DNA of 64,000 nucleotides from Emiliania huxleyi CCMP1516 (lineage: Eukaryota; Haptophyta; Isochrysidales; Noelaerhabdaceae): positions 18,652 through 82,651 of the forward strand of contig NW_005199626.1 in assembly GCF_000372725.1 (NCBI RefSeq). The letters are read 5' to 3'. Positions 51,101 to 61,200 of the stretch are shown here, one piece after another. Every line of letters begins with the position of its first letter. The stretch's first letter is position 1. Below the pieces are notes generated by a model. It did not search any database. It worked only from the letters and a program-made list of their open reading frames with translations, and was not told the DNA's origin. A program made the position numbers and the translations under genes.

Positions 51101-54100
51101 GCCTCGCACTGCGCGTCCAGCTCGCGCGACGACCCCACCGGGCAAAACTTGCCAGCAGCGCAGCGGACGCAGGCGGCGGCGGCGGGCTGGTCCTGGTAGT
51201 ACCCCTCGGGGCACAGCTCGCACGCGTCGTTGCGGGTGCCGTTGGCGAAGCTGCCCTCGCGGCACGCCGTCTGCTCGGTGGAGCCGGTGGTGGCGAAGTG
51301 GCCCGGCGTGGCGTCGGTGCACTCGCTCGCGTCGGTGAGGTTGGTGGCGCTCGAGTAGCTGCCAGCCTCGCACGGCAGCGCCGCCGCCGCGCCAACAGCG
51401 CAGTAGCTTCCCGCCTCGCACGGCTCGCACGCCGTCTTGCCTTCCTCGTCCTGGTACGTGCCGCCGGCGCAGGGCGTGCACGCGCCCTGCCCGTACGCGT
51501 CCGTGTACGACCCCTTGGCGCACGCCGTCTGCTGCGTGGAGCCGGTGGTGGCGAAGTGGCCCGGCGAGGCGTCGGTGCACTCGCCCGCGGCGGTGAGGTT
51601 GGTGGCGGTCGAGTAGCTGCCCGCAACGCACGGCAGCGGCGCCGACGCGCCCTCGGCGCAGTAGCTGCCCTCCACGCACGGAAGGCAGCTCGTCGCGTTC
51701 GACTCGCCCTGGTACGTCCCGCCCGCACAGCTGGCGCACTTGGAGAGGCCGGCCGTGGCGGCGAAAGAGCCCGGCGAGCACTCGGAGGGCGGCGCCGCCC
51801 CGCCGCCGCACGACGAGCCGGCGGGGCAGTCGAGGCACTCGGGGTCGCCGCTCCGGTCGGTCAGCCTGGCGTACTTGCCCGCCTCGCACTGCGCGTCCAG
51901 CTCGCGCGACGACCCCACCGGGCAAAACTTGCCAGCAGCGCAGCGGACGCAGGCGGCGGCGGCGGGCTGGTCCTGGTAGTACCCCTCGGGGCACAGCTCG
52001 CACGCGTCGTTGCGGGTGCCGTTGGCGAAGCTGCCCTCGCGGCACGCCGTCTGCTCGGTGGAGCCGGTGGTGGCGAAGTGGCCCGGCGAGGCGTCGGTGC
52101 ACTCGCTCGCGTCGGTGAGGTTGGTGGCGCTCGAGTAGCTGCCAGCCTCGCACGGCAGCGCCGCCGCCGCGCCAACAGCGCAGTAGCTTCCCGCCTCGCA
52201 CGGCTCGCACGCCGTCTTGCCTTCCTCGTCCTGGTACGTGCCGCCGGCGCAGGGCGTGCACGCGCCCTGCCCGTACGCGTCCGTGTACGACCCCTTGGCG
52301 CACGCCGTCTGCTGCGTGGAGCCGGTGGTGGCGAAGTGGCCCGGCGAGGCGTCGGTGCACTCGCCCGCGGCGGTGAGGTTGGTGGCGGTCGAGTAGCTGC
52401 CCGCAACGCACGGCAGCGGCGCCGACGCGCCCTCGGCGCAGTAGCTGCCCTCCACGCACGGAAGGCAGCTCGTCGCGTTCGACTCGCCCTGGTACGTCCC
52501 GCCCGCACAGCTGGCGCACTCGGAGAGGCCGGCCGTGGCGGCGAAAGAGCCCGGCGAGCACTCGGAGGGCGGCGCCGCCCCGCCGCCGCACGACGAGCCG
52601 GCGGGGCAGTCGAGGCACTCGGGGTCGCCGCTCCGGTCGGTCAGCCTGGCGTACGTGCCCGCCTCGCACTGCGCGTCCAGCTCGCGCGACGACCCCACCG
52701 GGCAAAACTTGCCAGCAGCGCAGCGGACGCAGGCGGCGGCGGCGGGCTGGTCCTGGTAGTACCCCTCGGGGCACAGCTCGCACGCGTCGTTGCGGGTGCC
52801 GTTGGCGAAGCTGCCCTCGCGGCACGCCGTCTGCTCGGTGGAGCCGGTGGTGGCGAAGTGGCCCGGCGTGGCGGCGGTGCACTCGCTCGCGTCGGTGAGG
52901 TTGGTGGCGGTCGAGTAGCTGCCAGCCTCGCACGGCAGCGCCGCCGCCGCGCCAACAGCGCAGTGGCTTCCCGCCTCGCACGGCTCGCACGCCGTCTTGC
53001 CTTCCTCGTCCTGGTACGTGCCGCCGGCGCAGGGCGTGCACGCGCCCTGCCCGTACGCGTCCGTGTACGACCCCTTGGCGCACGCCGTCTGCTGCGTGGA
53101 GCCGGTGGTGGCGAAGTGGCCCGGCGAGGCGTCGGTGCACTCGCCCGCGGCGGTGAGGTTGGTGGCGGTCGAGTAGCTGCCAGCCTCGCACGGCAGCGGC
53201 GCCGACGCGCCCACGGCGCAGTAGCTGCCCTCCACGCACGGAAGGCAGCTCGTCGCGTTCGACTCGCCCTGGTACGTCCCGCCCGCACAGCTGGCGCACT
53301 CGGAGAGGCCGGCCGTGGCGGCGAAAAAGCCCGGCGAGCACTCGGAGGGCGGCGCCGCCCCGCCGCCGCACGACGAGCCGGCGGGGCAGTCGAGGCACTC
53401 GGGGTCGCCGCTCCGGTCGGTCAGCCTCGCGTACGTGCCCGCCTCGCACTGCGCGTCCAGCTCGCGCGACGACCCCACCGGGCAAAACTTGCCAGCAGCG
53501 CAGCGGACGCAGGCGGCGGCGGCGGGCTGGTCCTGGTAGTACCCCTCGGGGCACAGCTCGCACGCGTCGTTGCGGGTGCCGTTGGCGAAGCTGCCCTCGC
53601 GGCACGCCGTCTGCTCAGTGGAGCCGGTGGTGGCGAAGTGGCCCGGCGTGGCGTCGGTGCACTCGCTCGCGTCGGTGAGGTTGGTGGCGCTCGAGTAGCT
53701 GCCAGCCTCGCACGGCAGCGCCGCCGCTGCGCCAACAGCGCAGTGGCTTCCCGCCTCGCACGGCTCGCACGCCGTCTTGCCTTCCTCGTCCTGGTACGTG
53801 CCGCCGGCGCAGGGCGTGCACGCGCCCTGCCCGTACGCGTCCGTGTACGACCCCTTGGCGCACGCCGTCTGCTGCGTGGAGCCGGTGGTGGCGAAGTGGC
53901 CCGGCGAGGCGTCGGTGCACTCGCCCGCGGCGGTGAGGTTGGTGGCGGTCGAGTAGCTGCCCGCAACGCACGGCAGCGGCGCCGACGCGCCCTCGGCGCA
54001 GTAGCTGCCCTCCACGCACGGAAGGCAGCTCGTCGCGTTCGACTCGCCCTGGTACGTCCCGCCCGCACAGCTGGCGCACTCGGAGAGGCCGGCCGTGGCG

Positions 54101-55935
54101 GCGAAAGAGCCCGGCGAGCACTCGGAGGGCGGCGCCGCCCCGCCGCCGCACGACGAGCCGGCGGGGCAGTCGAGACACTCGGGGTCTCCGCTCCGGTCGG
54201 TCAGCCTCGCGTACGTGCCCGCCGCGCACTGCGCGTCCAGCTCGCGCGACGACCCCACCGGGCAAAACTTGCCAGCAGCGCAGCGGACGCAGGCGGCGGC
54301 GGCGGGCTGGTCCTGGTAGTACCCCTCGGGGCACAGCTCGCACGCGTCGTTGCGGGTGCCGTTGGCGAAGCTGCCCTCGCGGCACGCCGTCTGCTCGGTG
54401 GAGCCGGTGGTGGCGAAGTGGCCCGGCGTGGCGTCGGTGCACTCGCTCGCGTCGGTGAGGTTGGTGGCGCTCGAGTAGCTGCCAGCCTCGCACGGCAGCG
54501 CCGCCGCCGCGCCCTCGGCGCAGTGGCTTCCCGCCTCGCACGGCTCGCACGCCGTCTTGCCTTCCTCGTCCTGGTACGTGCCGCCGGCGCAGGGCGTGCA
54601 CGCGCCCTGCCCGTACGCGTCCGTGTACGACCCCTTGGCGCACGCTGTCTGCTGCGTGGAGCCGGTGGTGGCGAAATGGCCCGGCGAGGCGTCGGTGCAC
54701 TCGCCCGCGGCGGTGAGGTTGGTGGCGGTCGAGTAGCTGCCCGCAACGCACGGCAGCGGCGCCGACGCGCCCTCGGCGCAGTAGCTGCCCTCCACGCACG
54801 GAAGGCAGCTCGTCGCGTTCGACTCGCCCTGGTACGTCCCGCCCGCACAGCTGGCGCACTCGGAGAGGCCGGCCGTGGCGGCGAAAGAGCCCGGCGAGCA
54901 CTCGGAGGGCGGCGCCGCCCCGCCGCCGCACGACGAGCCGGCGGGGCAGTCGAGGCACTCGGGGTCGCCGCTCCGGTCGGTCAGCCTCGCGTACGTGCCC
55001 GCCGCGCACTGCGCGTCCAGCTCGCGCGACGAGCCCACCGGGCAAAACTTGCCAGCAGCGCAGCGGACGCAGGCGGCCTTGCCGGTCTCGTTCTGGAAGT
55101 AGCCCTTGGGGCACAGCTCGCACGCGTCGTTGCGAATGCCGTTGGCGAAGCTGCCCTCGCGGCACGCCGTCTGCTCGGTGGAGCCGGTGGTGGCGAAGTG
55201 GCCCGGCGTGGCGTCGGTGCACTCGCTCGCGTCGGTGAGGTTGGTGGCGCTCGAGTAGCTGCCAGCCTCGCACGGCAGCGCCGCCGCCGCGCCAACAGCG
55301 CAGTGGCTTCCCGCCTCGCACGGCTCGCACGCCGTCTTGCCTTCCTCGTCCTGGTACGTGCCGCCGGCGCAGGGCGTGCACGCGCCCTGCCCGTACGCGT
55401 CCGTGTACGACCCCTTGGCGCACGCCGTCTGCTGCGTGGAGCCGGTGGTGGCGAAGTGGCCCGGCGAGGCGTCGGTGCACTCGCCCGCGGCGGTGAGGTT
55501 GGTGGCGGTCGAGTAGCTGCCCGCAACGCACGGCAGCGGCGCCGACGCGCCCTCGGCGCAGTAGCTGCCCTCCACGCACGGAAGGCAGCTCGTCGCGTTC
55601 GACTCGCCCTGGTATGTCCCGCCCGCACAGCTGGCGCACTCGGAGAGGCCGGCCGTGGCGGCGAAAGAGCCCGGCGAGCACTCGGAGGGCGGCGCCGCCC
55701 CGCCGCCGCACGACGAGCCGGCGGGGCAGTCGAGGCACTCGGGGTCGCCGCTCCGGTCGGTCAGCCTGGCGTACTTGCCCGCCTCGCACTGCGCGTCCAG
55801 CTCGCGCGACGACCCCACCGGGCAAAACTTGCCAGCAGCGCAGCGGACGCAGGCGGCGGCGGCGGGCTGGTCCTGGTAGTACCCCTCGGGGCACGGCGTG
55901 GTAATCGTGGTCGTCTCGACGTTGGCCGTCGCGCC
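39129..55935 (-). CDS. Giant Cys-rich repeat receptor with multipass membrane block and TIR domain (C-terminal part)
   Basis: Two large exons on the minus strand: 41458-55935 and 39129-41390, joined by a 67-nt GT-AG intron (41391-41457; ESQ to VGFQPKFKILV). The first exon begins GATANVETTTITTPCPEGYY and encodes about seventeen near-identical 260-residue units of Cys-rich ephrin-receptor-like/GCC2-GCC3 modules (for example CVRCAAGKFCPVGSS, CLPCVEGSYCAEGAS) with NAT/NLT/NGT sequons, then diverged modules and a first membrane helix (FGILAGVVVVLAGTGLVLY). The second exon adds about seven hydrophobic segments between 41250 and 40330. It ends in a TIR domain (about 40282-39985: FHGFISHCWGTG, VRIWLDVDNLDD, FLVFLSAGYFRSFNCRREL) and a 250-residue tail. 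The frame is open over about 5,580 codons. Probable surface receptor or channel-like protein with cytoplasmic TIR signalling. Confidence 0.85.
39985..40282 (-). other. TIR domain coding segment
   Basis: Order of motifs matches TIR folds: box-1-like FISHCWGTG, then WLDVDNLDD where plant TIRs have a D..L box, then FLSAGYFRSFNCRREL followed by AALASNRPFIPIFEAD. The Glu in NCRREL (codon 40056-40058) aligns by motif with the catalytic Glu of plant and SARM1-type NAD-cleaving TIRs. Confidence 0.8.
42400..55900. repeat. 780-bp tandem coding repeat array 1 (about 17 units)
   Basis: Landmarks recur at exact 780-bp steps, e.g. GCCCGGCGTGGCGTCGGTGC-type sites at 42721, 43501, 44281 and on to 55201. Units differ by only a few bases; a shorter diverged region lies at the 42.0-42.4 kb end. 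Each unit encodes 260 residues. Confidence 0.97.
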
Positions 55936-55959
55936 CTGAACAGGAGGGCGGGAGACTGG

Positions 55960-57957
55960 CGGTTGAGCGGCGAGCGGGGGGGGAGGCCGCATGTATGCAG
56001 GCGGCGAGCACCGAGTCTGTGGTCGACGGCGTGGAGCCGCGGGGCACCTTGCCGGTGCCGCCGAGGATGCCCTCGTTGCCGTCCCTTCCGAGCAGGGCCC
56101 CGAACCGGTTGTTGCCGCCGACCGGGGCGGTGCTCTTGGCGCGGACGATCGGGGCGGACGCGCCCTTGCGCCCCTTCTTGCGGCGCTTCTTGCGGCGCGG
56201 GTTCGACGGGGTGGTCCTGTCGGGGATGCCCTGCGCACGCGCAAGCGGTGGGTGCGTCAACAGTTGAGGCTCTGCGTTGCACCGCAGCGTGCGAGGCGCT
56301 CACCGCCGGGGCGAGCTTCTCCGCTGGCGGAGACTCCTTGGCCGAGACGGTCCAGTCGGCGTCGCCCTACGCATCAATGAAAGCGGGGTGGGTCAAGGGG
56401 TGGGTCGGCAGACGCACGGCGCAGAATGCAAGGCGCTCGCCGCCGCGGCGGGCGTCTCCTCCGGAACCTCCTCGCTCGACGGCAGCGGCGCGCCGCCGGT
56501 CGCCACCGGCGTGAGAGCCGGGGCGTTTGTGGTGACGCCGTTGGGGGCCGTCGGTGGGTCGGTCGGGGTGGTGCTCTTGGAACAGTCGACCAGGTTGGGC
56601 TCGCCCAACCCGTTGGGGTCGACGCGGCCGATCGGGGTTGGGTTCTTGGTGGTCTTCTTGGAGCGGTCGATCAGGTTGGGCTCGCCCTTGCGCTCGATCT
56701 TGCGGAGCGGGGAGGGGGTCTTCCACCCGTCGATGACCTGCGCGCGCGTGCCGTGCGGCAGACGAGAGGTCACAGGGTCAATGTAAGTGCCCGCCTGTTG
56801 GACTCGCGTGTCCCCGCAATACCCGCGGGTGCTTCTGCTGGGAGGTGCTCACCGTCGGGGCGGCCGTCTCCTTGTTCGAAACGTTCCAGTCGCCCTACGC
56901 GTCGAATGCGGGATGGAGTTCACAGAGTGGGCCGGCAGACGCCGGCGCGCACAATGCCAGGCGCTCGCCGCCGGGGCGGCGGGCTTCTTCTCCGGAAAGT
57001 CCTTGATCGACGGCAGCGGCGCGCCGCCGGCCGCCGCCGGCTTGAGGGCCGTGGCGACCTTGGTGGCCGGCTTGAGCGCCGGGTCGTTCTTGATGACGCC
57101 GGTCTCGTCAACGCAGGCCTCCGCGCCAGACTCTGCCGCAGGGATGTCCTTCTTGAGGGGCGTAAACTTGGACCAGAAAACGGCGGGCGGGCTCGGCGCG
57201 TGGGTGGCGAACATGGCCTTGGGCTTGTCCGAGTCGACCGCGCCCGCGTCGGGCGCCTTTACCGCGGCCGGGTCTTTCTTGAGGACGTCCTCCGTGCCAG
57301 ACTTCGCCACGGAGATGTCCTTGACGCTCTTGACGCCGCACGCCTGTGGGCGAGGGAGAGTACGCGCAGGCTTTCGGAGACGGGAGAGGGATGATCACAA
57401 TCCTGGCGTGCGCACGCGCACCTTGGCTCCGAGGAGCGAAGGCGACACCGACTCGGAGATGACGATCGTGATGCGGCCGTCGTCAGCCGGCACGATTCCG
57501 ACCTTCGCGAAGGACTTCATCGGCGAAGACTCGCCCGCGACGTTGCCGCCGCCCGCGTCAATGCCGTCCTTGAGCGGGCTGGGCTCGCTCTCGGGCGGGA
57601 TGCCGACGGCCTTGGCCTTGGCCTTGGCCGAGTCGACCGTGCCCGCGGCGGGCGCCTCTGCCGAAGGGTCTTTCTTGATGATGCTCTCGTCGGAGGCCTC
57701 CGCGCCAGACTTTGCGGGGACGTCCTTCACGAGGGCGTTCTTGGCGCCGCACGCCTGTGGGCCAGGGACGATACGGCGGCGTTGGGACGGGAGATCGCGC
57801 TGATAGGATGAACACGCGCATAGACAGGCACCTCGGCTCCGAGGAGCGAAGGGGATTCCGACGCAAACGAGAGGACGATTGTGACTCGGCCTCCGTCGCT
57901 GGCCGGCACGAAGCCAACCTTCGCTTTGTAGTCGATGTTGTCCATGATCGAGTTGTC
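55960..57957 (-). CDS. Cluster of tandemly duplicated Lys/Pro-rich exons of the giant locus
   Basis: Minus-strand exons 57832-57957 and 57422-57754 are well supported: both end in SPSLLGA(E/K) before a GT donor. They join to an exon starting ACG(A/V)K after a CCCACAG acceptor at 57754 and again at 57343. The encoded text is repetitive (YKAKVGFVPASDGGRVTIV versus FAKVGIVPADDGRITIV; GGAPLPSIKDFPEKKP versus GGAPLPSSEEVPEETP), with units of roughly 400-540 bp through 56.0 kb. These may be N-terminal exons of the TIR receptor gene or linkers between the two Cys-rich arrays. The remaining exon borders and the joins to 55935 and 58376 are unresolved. No known domain recognised. Confidence 0.5.
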
Positions 57958-58268
57958 CTGTGCAAGTCGCATCATCATGAAGGTTGAGACGGGCCCTTGC
58001 ATTGCATGTGCACAAACAGCTATATTCGCTTTGTGGAGGTGTACGGGGTCTGAAATGAGAGGGATGGGGGACGGGGGACAAAGTCGATCAGCCTGCGGGG
58101 CGGGGTGGGGTGCGGGAAGCGGGCTCAAGATGCTTGGACACGCGCGGCAGCTGGCTGGCAGAGGAGAGGGACGGCAGACGCTCGGCGACGAAGGGCTGAT
58201 GGACGTAACTGACGGCAGAGAAGGCGGTGTGGCAGAGGAGCAGGCGGACAGGCGGAGGCGGCGGTCCC

Positions 58269-61200
58269 TCAAGGGCGGCGGCGGCGGCGGAGAGTGGCGG
58301 AGGGCAGCGGAGGGCGGCGGCGCCCCGCCGCCGCACGACGAGCCGGCGGGGCAGTCGAGGACAGTCGGAGGTAGCCGCTCCGGTCGGTCAGCCTCGCGTA
58401 CGTGCCCGCCTCGCACTGCGCGTCCAGCTCGCGCGACGATCCCGCCGGGCAAAACTTGCCAGCAGCGCAGCGGACGCAGGCGGCCTTGCCGGTCTCGTTC
58501 TGGAAGTACCCCTCGGGGCACAGCTCGCACGCGTCGTTGCGAATGCCGTTGGCGAAGCTGCCCTCGCGGCACGCCGTCTGCTCGGTGGAGCCGGTGGTGG
58601 CGAAGTGGCCCGGCGAGGCGTCGGTGCACTCGCTCGCGTCGGTGAGGTTGGTGGCGCTCGAGTAGCTGCCAGCCTCGCACGGCAGCGCCGCCGCCGCGCC
58701 AACGGCGCAGTGGCTTCCCGCCTCGCACGGCTCGCACGCCGTCTTGCCTTCCTCGTCCTGGTACGTGCCGCCGGCGCAGGGCGTGCACGCGCCCTGCCCG
58801 TACGCGTTCGTGTACGACCCCTTGGCGCACGCTGTCTGCTGCGTGGAGCCGGTGGTGGCGAAGTGGCCCGGCGAGGCGTCGGTGCACTCGCCCGCGGCGG
58901 TGAGGTTGGTGGCGGTCGAGTAGCTGCCCGCAACGCACGGCAGCGGCGCCGACGCGCCCTCGGCGCAGTAGCTGCCCTCCACGCACGGAAGGCAGCTCGT
59001 CGCGTTCGACTCGCCCTGGTACGTCCCGCCCGCACAGCTGGCGCACTCGGAGAGGCCGGCCGTGGCGGCGACTGAGCCCGGCGAGCACTCGGACGGCGGC
59101 GCCGCCCCGCCGCCGCACGACGAGCCGGCGGGGCAGGCGAGGCACTCGGGGTCGCCGCTCCGGTCGGTCAGCCTCGCGTACGTGCCCGCCTCGCACTGCG
59201 CGTCCAGCTCGCGCGACGACCCCACCGGGCAAAACTTGCCAGCAGCGCAGCGGACGCAAGCGGCCTTGCCGGTCTCGTTCTGGAAGTACCCCTCGGGGCA
59301 CAGCTCGCACGCGTCGTTGCGAATGCCGTTGGCGAAGCTGCCCTCGCGGCACGCCGTCTGCTCGGTGGAGCCGGTGGTGGCGAAGTGGCCCGGCGAGGCG
59401 TCGGTGCACTCGCTCGCGTCGGTGAGGTTGGTGGCGCTCGAGTAGCTGCCAGCCTCGCACGGCAGCGCCGCCGCCGCGCCAACAGCGCAGTAGCTTCCCG
59501 CCTCGCACGGCTCGCACGCCGTCTTGCCTTCCTCGTCCTGGTACGTGCCGCCGGCGCAGGGCGTGCACGCGCCCTGCCCGTACGCGTCCGTGTACGACCC
59601 CTTGGCGCACGCCGTCTGCTGCGTGGAGCCGGTGGTGGCGAAGTGGCCCGGCGAGGCGTCGGTGCACTCGCCCGCGGCGGTGAGGTTGGTGGCGGTCGAG
59701 TAGCTGCCCGCAACGCACGGCAGCGGCGCCGACGCGCCCTCGGCGCAGTAGCTGCCCTCCACGCACGGAAGGCAGCTCGTCGCGTTCGACTCGCCCTGGT
59801 ACGTCCCGCCCGCACAGCTGGCGCACTCGGAGAGGCCGGCCGTGGCGGCGAAAGAGCCCGGCGAGCACTCGGACGGCGGCGCCGCCCCGCCGCCGCACGA
59901 CGAGCCGGCGGGGCAGTCGAGGCACTCGGGGTCGCCGCTCCGGTCGGTCAGCCTCGCGTACGTGCCCGCCGCGCACTGCGCGTCCAGCTCGCGCGACGAC
60001 CCCACCGGGCAAAACTTGCCAGCAGCGCAGCGGACGCAGGCGGCCTTGCCGGTCTCGTTCTGGAAGTACCCCTCGGGGCACAGCTCGCACGCGTCGTTGC
60101 GGGTGCCGTTGGCGAAGCTGCCCTCGCGGCACGCCGTCTGCTCGGTGGAGCCGGTGGTGGCGAAGTGGCCCGGCGTGGCGTCGGTGCACTCGCTCGCGTC
60201 GGTGAGGTTGGTGGCGCTCGAATAGCTGCCAGCCTCGCACGGCAGCGCCGCCGCCGCGCCAACAGCGCAGTGGCTTCCCGCCTCGCACGGCTCGCACGCT
60301 GTCTTGCCTTCCTCGTCCTGGTACGTGCCGCCGGCGCAGGGCGTGCACGCGCCCTGCCCGTACGCGTTCGTGTACGACCCCTTGGCGCACGCTGTCTGCT
60401 GCGTGGAGCCGGTGGTGGCGAAGTGGCCCGGCGAGGCGTCGGTGCACTCGCCCGCGGCGGTGAGGTTGGTGGCGGTCGAGTAGCTGCCCGCAACGCACGG
60501 CAGCGGCGCCGACGCGCCCTCGGCGCAGTAGCTGCCCTCCACGCACGGAAGGCAGCTCGTCGCGTTCGACTCGCCCTGGTACGTCCCGCCCGCACAGCTG
60601 GCGCACTCGGAGAGGCCGGCCGTGGCGGCGAAAGAGCCCGGCGAGCACTCGGAGGGCGGCGCCGCCCCGCCGCCGCACGACGAGCCGGCGGGGCAGGCGA
60701 GGCACTCGGGGTCGCCGCTCCGGTCGGTCAGCCTCGCGTACGTGCCCGCCGCGCACTGCGCGTCCAGCTCGCGCGACGAGCCCACCGGGCAAAACTTGCC
60801 AGCAGCGCAGCGGACGCAGGCGGCCTTGCCGGTCTCGTTCTGGAAGTAGCCCTTGGGGCACAGCTCGCACGCGTCGTTGCGAATGCCGTTGCCGAAGCTG
60901 CCCTCGCGGCACGCCGTCTGCTGGGTGGAGCCGGTGGTGGCGAAGTGGCCCGGCGTGGCGTCGGTGCACTCGCTCGCGTCGGTGAGGTTGGTGGCGCTCG
61001 AGTAGCTGCCAGCCTCGCACGGCAGCGCCGCCGCCGCGCCAACGGCGCAGTGGCTTCCCGCCTCGCACGGCTCGCACGCCGTCTTGCCTTCCTCGTCCTG
61101 GTACGTGCCGCCGGCGCAGGGCGTGCACGCGCCCTGCCCGTACGCGTCCGTGTACGACCCCTTGGCGCACGCCGTCTGCTGCGTGGAGCCGGTGGTGGCG

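Noticed and set aside
42479-53605. Long alternative minus-strand frames (1,094, 828, 1,302 codons)
   Set aside because: They are frame-shifted readings of the same 780-bp repeats (Arg/Gly/Leu-rich), each open because every unit is identical.
41416-56514. 5,032-codon open frame on the plus strand opposite the Cys-rich array
   Set aside because: It is the exact antisense of a repetitive GC-rich coding array. Its product is Ala/Arg/Gly/Val monotony without motifs, and openness follows from absence of TTA/CTA/TCA codons on the other strand. The minus strand gives perfect Cys spacing and known domains.
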